Positions 22,768-32,608 of a stretch of 52,706 nt of DNA are shown piece by piece. The notes beneath the pieces were generated by a model. The model saw nothing but the letters and a program-made list of their open reading frames with translations. It did not search any database and had not been told where the DNA came from. The stretch spans positions 1 through 52,706 of the forward strand of contig JAILRA010000040.1 in the NCBI GenBank assembly GCA_024698715.1, read 5' to 3'. The first letter of the stretch is position 1, and every line of letters begins with the position of its first letter. Both the position numbers and the translations under genes were made by a program. The stretch comes from Lachnospiraceae bacterium. GTDB lineage: Bacteria > Bacillota > Clostridia > Lachnospirales > Lachnospiraceae.

Positions 22768-24479
22768 TGGCTAATGAATTTTTGTTTCAGATGATGTCAG
22801 AGAAGGAGATTGAGATTCAGAATAAAGTTCTGGAGTTATTTGATAAAAATGCTCCCGAATTATCTGAAAATGTTAAAAAGAAAATAGGCGATATTGAGTC
22901 GGAATCCAGATTGAAGATATCTTTTGTCGGACAGCATAATGCAGGTAAATCGACGATTGTATCTGCACTTACCAAAAACAAGAATATTAAAATCAGTAGC
23001 AATGTGGAAACTGATGAAACAGCATCATATGAGTGGAACGACGTTCTTTTGTTTGATACTCCCGGATTATATGCAGGTGTAAAGAGTACTCATGATGCTT
23101 CAGCACTAGAAGCAATAAAAGTTTCAGATATTTTAATATTCTGCATCACATCTTCCTTGTTTGACGATTTGATGATTCAGAACTTTATCGATCTGGCATA
23201 TAAGAGGTCATATAAGAATAAGATAGTCTTAGTTGTTAATAAGATGTCTCAGGAAGATGGCGATTATGATGAATTAAAAGAGAATTATACAAAGACTCTT
23301 AGAACAACACTTGAGGAACTGGGTGGTAATTTTGATGATTTTCCGGTTGCTTTTATTGATGCTAAAGATTACAAAGACGGAATTGATGACGATGATGAAG
23401 AGTTAATTGAGTTAAGCCATTTTGATTCATTCATAAAATTATTAAACAATCAGATTTTGGAAAAGGGACTGTTAGCTAAAGTCGGAACAAAATGTACAGT
23501 ATTGATTGATTCTATGAGTGAGGCAATTGCAAGTACAGGTACCGAATTGGATAAGAACATGACAGTTGTTCTTAAACGTCTTACAAGAACAATACGAACT
23601 TACAGAAAAGAAATGAAATATGAGCTCGATCGCATCGTGATGGATTTGAGAAGTTCTGTTGTTGAAATCGGAAGCGAACTCACAAACAAGATTGGTACGA
23701 GTGAGATAAAAGACGAAGATACCATAGAAATCAATAATCGTATTGAGCAGCGTTCGCAGCAAGCTGTAGAAGAAATTGAAAAGATATTATCATCAAAGAC
23801 AGAAGAGATGCAGGAAGAAATCGGCGACGTTCTTTCGTCGGAGATTGGTGCTTATGTGTTCACTGAAATAGCGACTGATCAAGTTAAAGCAGAAACTGTT
23901 ACTTCAAAGAATTATGCAGGATTTGTTGAAAAATATGGTAATGTCTCAAAGATGGCAAAGGCAACAAGTGAAAGAGTCGTTAGTATGGCTTTAACTAAGG
24001 GGGCAACTGACTTCTCAAAACTTGCGTCTTCTTCGGGAAGTGCGATGCACAGTGCTGTAAAAGTTGTTGGTCATTTCTTTGGTGTGAAATTCAAACCTTG
24101 GCAGGCGCTTAAGATAGCAAATGGTATCGGGAAAGTTGCAAAGTTTGCAGGGCCCTTGTTATCCGCTGTGGATTTACTTGTTACAGCCGGAACAAAGATT
24201 AAAGAAGAGCAGGAACTCAAGAAGATTCAGGAAGCAAAGGCTGCATCGTTCAACCAAATTTCAGGTATCGCTTCGGATATAGTAACATCAATTGAAAAAC
24301 AATACGGTTTAATGGAGGTTGATGTTTTTGATAAGATATTAGAGGAAATTGATGAAATTCGTAATTCAATGGTTGCTGAATCCGAAAACAATACAGAATT
24401 TGTTACCGGCCTTAAGGAATATAACGAAGAACTTAAAGCTTTAGTAAATGAATTAAACTCGCCTACTGATTTCGAATAA
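22767..24479 (+). CDS. Second dynamin-like GTPase
   Basis: The 570-residue protein starts at ATG 22767, sharing one base with the previous stop (TGATG), with GAGGAGGT upstream. It has P-loop GQHNAGKST (about residue 55), DTPGLYAG (about 97) and NKMS as a weakened G4 motif. Long helical regions follow, with an amphipathic/hydrophobic segment (VVGHFFGVKFKPWQALKIAN and AKFAGPLLSAVDLLVTAG, about 430-475). It should form a membrane-remodelling pair with the TerB-GTPase. The layout fits an Eleos/Leo-type defence unit under c-di-GMP riboswitch control. Confidence 0.8.
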   Translation: MANEFLFQMMSEKEIEIQNKVLELFDKNAPELSENVKKKIGDIESESRLKISFVGQHNAGKSTIVSALTKNKNIKISSNVETDETASYEWNDVLLFDTPGLYAGVKSTHDASALEAIKVSDILIFCITSSLFDDLMIQNFIDLAYKRSYKNKIVLVVNKMSQEDGDYDELKENYTKTLRTTLEELGGNFDDFPVAFIDAKDYKDGIDDDDEELIELSHFDSFIKLLNNQILEKGLLAKVGTKCTVLIDSMSEAIASTGTELDKNMTVVLKRLTRTIRTYRKEMKYELDRIVMDLRSSVVEIGSELTNKIGTSEIKDEDTIEINNRIEQRSQQAVEEIEKILSSKTEEMQEEIGDVLSSEIGAYVFTEIATDQVKAETVTSKNYAGFVEKYGNVSKMAKATSERVVSMALTKGATDFSKLASSSGSAMHSAVKVVGHFFGVKFKPWQALKIANGIGKVAKFAGPLLSAVDLLVTAGTKIKEEQELKKIQEAKAASFNQISGIASDIVTSIEKQYGLMEVDVFDKILEEIDEIRNSMVAESENNTEFVTGLKEYNEELKALVNELNSPTDFE

Positions 24480-24631
24480 TAAGACTAAAATCAATTAAGA
24501 ATCGTTATATACTCAATAATTCCGTTATTTTGAAGAGGAATTGTATTGGATTAATGTACCTATCTATTTCAGTAAAATATTGAAGAGTAGTTTATCTGAA
24601 TTCTTTTTGTGATAAAGGAAAGGCATATTGA

Positions 24632-25645
24632 ATGTTATTGGCGTTTATTATAGGTGTAATCCTATTCGTAGCGTTTTTGGTGTTTTATTATTTCTTCAAA
24701 AATCCTGCGCGAAGAAGACATCAGGATTACGAAAAGCGAAATGATACACGTTCTCAAAAGAATTATATTTCAAGTTCAGAATTTGAAGAAAGAAAAAAAG
24801 AAATACATCCCAATTGTGATGCTAATACCTTTTATGAGTTTTTTGCTTTTTTGAAAGGTTATCCCGGCGGATACTATAAAAGCAGAAATAGAGAAATTAT
24901 ATATCGTGATTATACAGGAAGTGAGAAGGGAGCTTTAAAAGGGATTTTCTACAATGTTGTCTTTTCGAATCCGAATCTTTCTGTTGAAGATAAAGAAGAG
25001 TTCAGAATGTTTATTGTATCCAAAGGAGTTAATGGGTGTGATACTAGACCTGATTATGAAACACGTGACAGTAAACTAAGGAACAGAAAACTGGATAGTG
25101 ATGAATTTGAAAGGAAAGAAGTAGGAAATAAGGGCGAAGAAGTCGTTCGCCATACACTTGAAAAACTGAAAGAGTATGGCTATCTGGTAATAAACGGACC
25201 GGTTCTTGAAATGGATGGAACAAAAATTGAATACGATCATATAGTAATCGGTGAAAATGGAGTATTTTCTATAGAGACAAAAGCATTCGGTTCTTCAAAA
25301 GACGGAAAGAATAAAGCTTCTCTCTTTATTGATAACGGAGACAAGTGGATACTTAGAAAAAATGGTACTAATAAAGAATTAAAAAGTCCGACAGAACAGG
25401 TTCTCGCGGAGAGAGAACTGCTAAAGAAAATCTTATTTAACGCTAAAGAAAAAATCGATGTTAAATCAATCCTGGTTTTAAGCAATAATGAATTATTCGT
25501 CAAGAACAATATTAATCTTGATTATGAAGTATTACTTGTTAAAGATTTGGAGAATATGATCGTGAATTCTAATGTTAACAGGATTGTTGAAGGCGAAAAG
25601 CGATTAATTGCCGAGATAATCGATGAAAGAAGAATAAATGCCTGA
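24632..25645 (+). CDS. Membrane-anchored NERD (nuclease-related) domain protein
   Basis: The 337-residue protein has an N-terminal membrane helix (LLAFIIGVILFVAFLVFYYF) and a helical central part. The NERD domain spans about 165-300: GNKGEEVVRHTLEKL, then KIEYDHIVIGENGVFSIETK, which has the D...E-x-K arrangement of PD-(D/E)XK-type nucleases. ATG behind AAAGGAAAGG. It is followed by its own terminator. Nuclease activity at the membrane is inferred from the fold; its role next to the dynamin pair may be defensive. Confidence 0.82.
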   Translation: MLLAFIIGVILFVAFLVFYYFFKNPARRRHQDYEKRNDTRSQKNYISSSEFEERKKEIHPNCDANTFYEFFAFLKGYPGGYYKSRNREIIYRDYTGSEKGALKGIFYNVVFSNPNLSVEDKEEFRMFIVSKGVNGCDTRPDYETRDSKLRNRKLDSDEFERKEVGNKGEEVVRHTLEKLKEYGYLVINGPVLEMDGTKIEYDHIVIGENGVFSIETKAFGSSKDGKNKASLFIDNGDKWILRKNGTNKELKSPTEQVLAERELLKKILFNAKEKIDVKSILVLSNNELFVKNNINLDYEVLLVKDLENMIVNSNVNRIVEGEKRLIAEIIDERRINA

Positions 25646-25657
25646 ATGAATAAAAGA

Positions 25658-25700
25658 GTTTGCTTTTTGAGGGATCATCTCATTTTGCAGGCTTTTTTTT
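25658..25700 (+). terminator. Intrinsic terminator after the NERD gene
   Basis: GTTTGC (25658-25663) pairs with GCAGGC (25687-25692), with an inner TGAG/CTCA stem, followed by an eight-T run. Confidence 0.75.
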
Positions 25701-25756
25701 GTTCTATTTATCCTAACGGTCAATATTTAATATCAGAGTAGGAGATTAGATAATAA

Positions 25757-28477
25757 ATGCCGGAATATAACTGTGATCGAATGGTTATTCTTAAAAATAA
25801 GATACAGACGAAGAATGTTAAGAGTTGTGTGAGAGAATCGGATGGAAGATGGAAGGTAACATTTGTTAAAGGCAGATCGTTAACTTATTTTAATGAAAAT
25901 GTACAACTTCTTTCTAATCCAATCAAAATAAAGCATAAACTGTATAAGTTTTATAAGGATAATAATTTGTTGAATAATATAAAGGCAGTTTATGTCTTCC
26001 CTTCAGAGGAGGGGGATTATTATCATTTCTATTTTGAAAACGGTAAAGAAGGAGAGTATTTTCCAAATGAAATAGTGTGTATAGATTCTGCTGAAATATA
26101 TGTCAATGATAAAAGTGTGCTTGAGTACTTTAAGAAACTGTCCGTAATAAAAAAGTTACCCACAGAATTTGAACTTGACGAGAATTATCTGCAAAAAAAA
26201 TATGAGAAGTTATTTGTTCGTGAAAACTCTGCTCTAAGTGTATATTTGGGGTTTTCCGAAAATGGAAAAACTGCCAAGAAACTAACTCCTATTTTTCCAT
26301 TCGGATGCAACGCAAGTCAATATAAGGCAGTGGTTAATTTTCTAAACAACCAAATAAGCGTAATTCAAGGACCTCCGGGAACGGGAAAAACACAAACTAT
26401 ATTAAACATTGTTTCCAATATACTTATTCAAGGAAAAAATGTTCAGATCGTATCCAATAATAATTCTGCAGTGGAAAACATTTTGGATAAAATGAGCCAC
26501 TATGATTTTGATTTTTTTATAGCTGAACTGGGAAAAAATGAGAATAAAAGCAGATTCATAGAAAAACAAAGGCCTTATCCGGATTTTAGCGAATGGTTTT
26601 TCCGGGGAGACATTAATGAGCTGGCTCGAGAAATAGTAGCTTTATCAGATAATGTACAACATTTGTTTGATATTCAAGATAGAATAGCTCACTTAAATCA
26701 AGAACTAAATAATCTGAAAACAGAAAAGAAACATTTTGACATCTATAAGGGGGAGATGTTTGGATTAACGGAAAAAATAGAAATCGCAAAGAATGTTTCT
26801 TCTGAAAAAATACTGAAAATTTTGAATGATTTTCATAAAAAAGCAGGAAAAAAAGAAAAACTTTCATTCATGGATAGGTTGATCACAACTTTCAGATTTG
26901 GATTAAAGTTTTATAAGATAAGTGCCCGGAAGCTGGTAGACATGATAATACTTCTGCAAGACGAATTTTATTTAAGAAAACAGCAAGAATTATCACTTGA
27001 AATTGAACGATTAAACAAAGAAGTACTTCTTTCCGGAGTAAGGGTCGAAGACTTAAGTAACAAATCAATGTTATATTTTAAGGACTTCATTGCTCGTTAT
27101 TATAGTAAATCAGGACAACGAAGTGTATTTGAACAGGATGATTTGTGGAAACATGGACGTCAGGTTTTGAAAGAATATCCTGTAATTTTAAGCACAACGT
27201 ATTCATCGGGTAACAGTTTGACCGAATCGGGTGAATCGGTTATTTATGATTATCTGATAATGGATGAGGCGTCTCAAGTTGATGTGGTGACAGGTTCTTT
27301 ATCAATGGCTTATGCAAATTCTGCAGTGATAGTCGGAGATTCGAAACAGCTGCCTAATGTAATAAACAATGTGGATAGACTGCTTTCTAATAAAATATTT
27401 AATGAGTTTGAGAATATAAATGATGGTTATGAATATTCAAATAGTTTCTTGAACTCACTTATAAAAGTCATAGATCCACCATGCGTTTTGCTAAAAGAGC
27501 ATTACCGGTGTCATCCTAAAATCATCAATTTCTGCAATCAGAAATATTATTCGGGCGAATTGTCCATAATGACAATAGATAAAGGTGAAGATAATGTTAT
27601 TACGGCAATAAAAACAGTAAAAGGAAATCATGTCAGAGGCCATGCAAACATAAGGCAGATAGAAGTTATAATAAATGAAGTTTTACCTAAACTGGATGAA
27701 GATTTAGCTAATGTCGGTATAATTGCACCTTATAATGCACAGGTGGATGAAATCAAACATATGATACCCGAAGTTGAGGTTGCGACAGTACATAAATACC
27801 AAGGGCGTGAAAAAGACACTATCATTATTTCTACGGTAGATGATGAGGTAAATGATTTTTCTGATGATCCGTATTTAATAAATGTTGCTATTTCAAGAGC
27901 TAAGAAGAAACTTTACGTTATAACTTCGGATAATGAGCAACCGAACGGAAGCATTAAGGATTTGGTTTCTTATATTGAATACAACAATTGCGAAGTTATC
28001 GAGAGTAAAATTTACTCGGTTTTTGATTTTCTTTATAAGCAGTATTCAGAGGAATTAACAAAATTCAACAAAAAAAACAAAAGTGTGTCCGAATATGTTT
28101 CAGAAAATCTTATGTATTATCTGATTAAAGATGTATTGGAAGAAAATGAATATAAAGATTTGGATGTGATTCTTCATTATCCGTTGAGAATGTTAATAAA
28201 GGATGTTTCACTGCTTAATGAGGCTGAGCGAAGATATGCCATGAATTCTGCTACTCATATAGATTTCTTAATATATAGTCGGATAGCTAAAAGAACGATT
28301 TTGGCGATTGAGGTTGACGGTTATCAATATCATAAAGCCGGAACCAAACAAGCAGAACGAGATAAGATGAAAAATGAAATACTTGAAAAGTATAATATCC
28401 CAATAATAAGATTTTCTACAAATGGAAGCAGAGAAAGAGAAATACTTGTTGAGAAACTGGATAGTATAAATCTATAG
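25757..28477 (+). CDS. UPF1-like SF1 helicase with C-terminal DUF2726/Vsr-like nuclease domain
   Basis: The 906-residue protein carries an N-terminal beta-rich module (SCVRESDGRWKVTFVKGRSL). The SF1B helicase motifs are I GPPGTGKTQT (about residue 205), II DEASQVD, III GDSKQLPN, IV/V EHYRCHPKIINF, and VI VHKYQGREKDTIIIS with VAISRAKKKLYV. A coiled-coil insertion sits between motifs I and II. The last 90 residues form a PD-(D/E)XK-like domain (HIDFLIYSR, then AIEVDGYQYHK). Helicase-Vsr-type fusions are known anti-phage proteins, so defence is likely. It lacks the DUF4011 domain I associate with the Hhe system. Confidence 0.88.
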   Translation: MPEYNCDRMVILKNKIQTKNVKSCVRESDGRWKVTFVKGRSLTYFNENVQLLSNPIKIKHKLYKFYKDNNLLNNIKAVYVFPSEEGDYYHFYFENGKEGEYFPNEIVCIDSAEIYVNDKSVLEYFKKLSVIKKLPTEFELDENYLQKKYEKLFVRENSALSVYLGFSENGKTAKKLTPIFPFGCNASQYKAVVNFLNNQISVIQGPPGTGKTQTILNIVSNILIQGKNVQIVSNNNSAVENILDKMSHYDFDFFIAELGKNENKSRFIEKQRPYPDFSEWFFRGDINELAREIVALSDNVQHLFDIQDRIAHLNQELNNLKTEKKHFDIYKGEMFGLTEKIEIAKNVSSEKILKILNDFHKKAGKKEKLSFMDRLITTFRFGLKFYKISARKLVDMIILLQDEFYLRKQQELSLEIERLNKEVLLSGVRVEDLSNKSMLYFKDFIARYYSKSGQRSVFEQDDLWKHGRQVLKEYPVILSTTYSSGNSLTESGESVIYDYLIMDEASQVDVVTGSLSMAYANSAVIVGDSKQLPNVINNVDRLLSNKIFNEFENINDGYEYSNSFLNSLIKVIDPPCVLLKEHYRCHPKIINFCNQKYYSGELSIMTIDKGEDNVITAIKTVKGNHVRGHANIRQIEVIINEVLPKLDEDLANVGIIAPYNAQVDEIKHMIPEVEVATVHKYQGREKDTIIISTVDDEVNDFSDDPYLINVAISRAKKKLYVITSDNEQPNGSIKDLVSYIEYNNCEVIESKIYSVFDFLYKQYSEELTKFNKKNKSVSEYVSENLMYYLIKDVLEENEYKDLDVILHYPLRMLIKDVSLLNEAERRYAMNSATHIDFLIYSRIAKRTILAIEVDGYQYHKAGTKQAERDKMKNEILEKYNIPIIRFSTNGSREREILVEKLDSINL

Positions 28478-28650
28478 TATGTTTAATTGATTATATATGA
28501 GGAAAAATGAGATATGAATTAGTTTGTTTTATTAAGAAAAATATTTGGATTTTCATATCAAAAACAGGGGATTTGTGGTAAAATTAGTTAGGGTATGAAG
28601 CGATGAATAATATAGGGTTATGGGGTATAATAAATCTATAGGATAATCGC

Positions 28651-28680
28651 AGCACAGGTTTATGACGGCCTGTGCTTTTT
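28651..28680 (+). terminator. Intrinsic terminator between helicase genes
   Basis: AGCACAGG (28651-28658) and CCTGTGCT (28669-28676) form eight pairs, followed by TTTT. It lies 92 bases ahead of the DUF2075 gene, so it could terminate the upstream transcript. The remainder of this 295-base gap shows nothing else. Confidence 0.7.
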
Positions 28681-28772
28681 GTACTTAAATTAGCTGTATT
28701 TACAAGTTATCTGCGAAACATCTTTATTGAGGAAGTATATTATTAAAAATACAGATTTTTAGGAGGAAAGAT

Positions 28773-30629
28773 ATGATTATTTATGAGAATTCTTTGTCGA
28801 ATTTCACGGATGATGTTGAATTAAATCGTATTTCAGATATCTTATCTCAAAAATTAAAAGACAAGCATCTAAGTGGCGGAAGTGTAAGCGAGATAAATTC
28901 ATGGAACAATTCTCTTCATTTTATGAAAGATGTTCTTAATACTCAGGATATTCCTAAGGATTGTGATGTAGCTATAGAATACAATATTCCGCAAACCGCA
29001 AAAAGAGTTGATTTTATGATCCTAGGTCAGGATAAGGACAAAACAGATCATATTGTAATTGTGGAACTGAAACAATGGTCTAAAGTTTCAAAGGTGAAAG
29101 ATACTTTTAAACACTCGGTTATGTCAGATTTAAAAAATCGTGAACCTGTAGCACACCCGTCATATCAGGCGTACACATATAAAAGCCTTTTATATAATTA
29201 TGGTGGATCAGAAGGGATAGCAAATACTTCTTTAAATCCTTGTGCATATCTCCACAATATGTCAGAGGAGTACAGGGATGTGCTTGAGGATGAAATCTAT
29301 TCTGAATGGACTGAAGAAGCACCGGTATTTCTGAAATCCGATGTGTTAAAACTGCGCGCTTTTATTAAACAGTATATTTCTGCAAAGTCAGCGAATAATC
29401 AGTTGCTTTATAAGATTGATTATGGCAGGATAAAACCGTCAAAGAGCCTTCAGGATTCACTTGATTCCATGCTTTGCGGAAACAAAGAATTTGAAATGGT
29501 AGATGAACAGGCTGTTGCCTATGATTATATAATCAATGCAATAAAAGAAGCTCAAAAGGACTTGAAAAAACATGTCCTGATTATTGAAGGAGGACCGGGA
29601 ACAGGAAAATCTGTATTAGCCGTAAATGTTTTGGCTGATTGTATTTCCAAGTTAGGTCTTAATGCTTCTTATATAACCAAAAACAGTGCTCCCAGAAACT
29701 GCTACCAGGCACTTTTGGCAAATGGAAATGCAAAGAAAATGGTGGATCTTAAATTAGCGTTCAGATCACCGCATGCTCTTCCTTTTGTCCCTAAGAACGG
29801 AATTGATGTTGGAATTTATGATGAAGCGCACAGAATGCAAAAGAAGCCTTATATGTATAAAGGTGAAGATATGTTAATGGATTCTATTAATGCCTCAAGA
29901 GTATCTGTGTTTTTCGTAGACGAAGACCAAAGGGTAACGCTTAATGATTGTTATTCAATTGATGCTATAAAAACGTATGCAGAAGAAGCGGGAGCTATTC
30001 TGGATACTGTTGAGCCTTTTGTTCTCGAATCTCAGTTCCGTTGTAACGGAAGTGATGGGTATATGGCCTTTATTGATGACATTTTAGAGATAAAGGAAAC
30101 AGCCAATAAAGAACTTGACAAGGATGAATTCGAGTTCCGTGTTTTTGATTCTGCAAATGAAATGAGAGAACAACTGAGAATCTATAATCAAATCAGAAAT
30201 AAAGCCCGTATGTGTGCAGGCTATTGTTATGACTGGAATGTGAAGAATCATCGTGGCGAATGGGATATAGAGATTGACAATTTCCGTGCAAAGTGGAATC
30301 TGGAAAATGATAATGTTTTTGCAATCAATCCTGATTCATTTGAGCAGGTGGGATGTATACATACTGTTCAAGGCATGGAATTCGATTATGTCGGAGTTAT
30401 TATAGGAAAAGATCTAGTATACAGAAATGGTCATATTCAAACAGATAAAAATGCAATTTCAAAAGATGACAGAACAAGTAAGATTAAGACTTGCAGGGAT
30501 GATAAAGTCGCTGAACGATTAATCAAGAATACTTATAAAGTCCTGCTGACACGTGGGCAGAAGGGTTGTTTTGTATACTGTGAAGATGAAGGACTTAGGA
30601 ATTATTTGAAGAAAAGAGTTGGTGATTAG
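28773..30629 (+). CDS. DUF2075 (Schlafen group 3-like) DNA/RNA helicase with N-terminal nuclease-like domain
   Basis: The 618-residue protein begins with a PD-(D/E)XK-like region (RVDFMILGQDK, then HIVIVELKQW, about residues 75-105). The P-loop helicase part has EGGPGTGKSVLA (about 272), DEAHRM (about 351) and FFVDEDQRV. The C-terminal QGMEFDYVGVIIG and LLTRGQKGCFVY are typical of DUF2075. RBS AGGAGG. It precedes McrB by 29 bases, so it is probably co-transcribed with McrBC. DUF2075 proteins recur in defence islands; activity is not established from sequence. Confidence 0.85.
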   Translation: MIIYENSLSNFTDDVELNRISDILSQKLKDKHLSGGSVSEINSWNNSLHFMKDVLNTQDIPKDCDVAIEYNIPQTAKRVDFMILGQDKDKTDHIVIVELKQWSKVSKVKDTFKHSVMSDLKNREPVAHPSYQAYTYKSLLYNYGGSEGIANTSLNPCAYLHNMSEEYRDVLEDEIYSEWTEEAPVFLKSDVLKLRAFIKQYISAKSANNQLLYKIDYGRIKPSKSLQDSLDSMLCGNKEFEMVDEQAVAYDYIINAIKEAQKDLKKHVLIIEGGPGTGKSVLAVNVLADCISKLGLNASYITKNSAPRNCYQALLANGNAKKMVDLKLAFRSPHALPFVPKNGIDVGIYDEAHRMQKKPYMYKGEDMLMDSINASRVSVFFVDEDQRVTLNDCYSIDAIKTYAEEAGAILDTVEPFVLESQFRCNGSDGYMAFIDDILEIKETANKELDKDEFEFRVFDSANEMREQLRIYNQIRNKARMCAGYCYDWNVKNHRGEWDIEIDNFRAKWNLENDNVFAINPDSFEQVGCIHTVQGMEFDYVGVIIGKDLVYRNGHIQTDKNAISKDDRTSKIKTCRDDKVAERLIKNTYKVLLTRGQKGCFVYCEDEGLRNYLKKRVGD

Positions 30630-30658
30630 TCAAAAAAGAGAAGTATTTAGGAGGGACT

Positions 30659-32608
30659 ATGTTAAATCGAGATATTCTAAAAGAAAGCATTCTAAAATAC
30701 AAAGAAGTTTTTCCGGAACGTTGGATAGACGAAAGCTTCAAATGGGAGGCTATCAGGTGCTTTCAAGACAATTGGGATATTAATTCTGAAAACTTTTATG
30801 AAATGTTTACCGCAGCAACAGAGAAAACATATAGTCTACTTGTTTCTGTTAATAATTTCCCAAGGAGAATGATACAAATTTTTGCTGAAACGGAGCCGGA
30901 AACAATCAGGCAGATGTTTGTGAATCTTTTTGATGACAACAAAGATTATTATGAGAGAATACTTAGATTTCAAAAAGAATCCGAGGAATTATGTGAGCGA
31001 GTTCGCCCCGGAAAACAATCTTTTCAGCGTCCCATGGCGATAAGCGTATATTTATGGCTTCATAATCCCGAAAAATATGGAATATACAAGTATTCCAATC
31101 TCAAAAATGTATGTTTATATTTTAGAAATGATTCTATACCTGTAAAGGGCGCTAATGAAACAAATTTTAAGATTAATTTAGATGTAATCCAAGAGATTAT
31201 CGGTGCTTTTAGAGAAGATGAGGAATTGATATCCATGTTTCAAGAGAGAGCAAGTGCACCAGAATATTATCTTGATAAAAGTTTAATTACGTTAGCAAAT
31301 GACTTTATTATTTATGTTTCGAGTAATTTAGCAATTTGGACAGCCGAAGAATATAGTCCCAATATATCAAAAGAAGAATGGAAGAAACTAATAAAGGATC
31401 GGGATATTTTTACTGATAAAAGTATTAAAATAATGGCTAGAATGCTTGATATCGGAGGACAAGCGACTTGTACGCAATTGGCTGAAAGATATGGAGAAGA
31501 TTATAGCTTTTATAATTTTGGATCATCGGAATTGGCTAGAAGGGTTGCAAAGAAAACAGGTTGCCCCATTTGGCAGGATGAGAACGGTGATAATAATCTA
31601 TGGAGTATTCTTTATATTGGAAGAAAAGCGAAAAAAGATGAAAAAGGTGTTTTCTTATGGAAATTAAGGGATGAACTTAAGGCTGCATTAGAGGAAAGCA
31701 ACCTAACTGTAGATATTCCGCATGGTTCTTTGAACGTAAATAGATATTCTAAAGATAATTTTTTGGATGAGGTATTTATGGAAGAGTATGAGTATGAGGC
31801 TCTTAAGAATCTTCTATTAAATAAAAAGAATATTATACTTCAAGGGGCCCCAGGAGTAGGAAAAACGTTTGCTGCTAAAAGATTGGCGTATTCAATTATG
31901 GGTGAGAAAGATGATTCGAGAGTCGAGTTTATTCAATTTCATCAAAATTACACTTATGAAGATTTTGTTATGGGATATAAACCTGTGAAAGATGGCTTTG
32001 AATTAAAATCAGGTATTTTCTATAACTTCTGTCAAAAAGCATTAAGTAATCTAGATAAGGATTATTTTTTCATAATCGATGAGATAAATCGAGGAAACTT
32101 AAGTAAAATCTTTGGTGAATTACTTATGCTTATCGAAAAAGATTATCGTAATGAGAAAGCAACACTTGCGTATACTGGTAATAGTTTTACGGTTCCTAAT
32201 AATTTATTTATTATCGGAATGATGAATACTGCGGATAGAAGTCTTGCTATGATTGATTATGCTTTGCGAAGAAGATTTAGCTTTTATTCGATGAAACCGG
32301 GATTTGATAATAAAGGGTTTAAGGATTATCAGAATGCTTTATTTAATGATACCTTTAACAAATTGATAAAAGTTATTACAGACTTGAATGAATATATAGA
32401 ACAAGATTCTTCATTGGGAAAGGGATTTGTAATTGGACATAGTTATTTTTGTTGCAAACCAGAAAATGATGAGGAAGATTTAAATAATTGGTTACAAGCA
32501 ATAGTAGACTATGACATTATTCCGATATTAGAGGAGTACTGGTTCGATTCTCCCAAGAATGTTGAGAATTGGAGCGAACAACTAAGAGGAGTATTTGTTG
32601 AAGCATGA
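30659..32608 (+). CDS. McrB-like AAA+ GTPase, type IV restriction subunit
   Basis: The 649-residue protein has a divergent N-terminal target-recognition region (to about 370, including RPMAISVYLWLHNPEKYGIY). The McrB-type AAA+ motor follows: Walker A QGAPGVGKTFAA (about 397), FHQNYTYEDFVMGYKP, Walker B FFIIDEINRGNLSKIFGEL (about 467), and the signature MMNTADRSLAMIDYALRRRF. McrB hydrolyses GTP and recruits McrC to cut modified DNA. The next gene is McrC with a 4-base overlap. The type of modified base read by the N-terminal domain is unknown. RBS GGAGGGA. Confidence 0.93.
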   Translation: MLNRDILKESILKYKEVFPERWIDESFKWEAIRCFQDNWDINSENFYEMFTAATEKTYSLLVSVNNFPRRMIQIFAETEPETIRQMFVNLFDDNKDYYERILRFQKESEELCERVRPGKQSFQRPMAISVYLWLHNPEKYGIYKYSNLKNVCLYFRNDSIPVKGANETNFKINLDVIQEIIGAFREDEELISMFQERASAPEYYLDKSLITLANDFIIYVSSNLAIWTAEEYSPNISKEEWKKLIKDRDIFTDKSIKIMARMLDIGGQATCTQLAERYGEDYSFYNFGSSELARRVAKKTGCPIWQDENGDNNLWSILYIGRKAKKDEKGVFLWKLRDELKAALEESNLTVDIPHGSLNVNRYSKDNFLDEVFMEEYEYEALKNLLLNKKNIILQGAPGVGKTFAAKRLAYSIMGEKDDSRVEFIQFHQNYTYEDFVMGYKPVKDGFELKSGIFYNFCQKALSNLDKDYFFIIDEINRGNLSKIFGELLMLIEKDYRNEKATLAYTGNSFTVPNNLFIIGMMNTADRSLAMIDYALRRRFSFYSMKPGFDNKGFKDYQNALFNDTFNKLIKVITDLNEYIEQDSSLGKGFVIGHSYFCCKPENDEEDLNNWLQAIVDYDIIPILEEYWFDSPKNVENWSEQLRGVFVEA

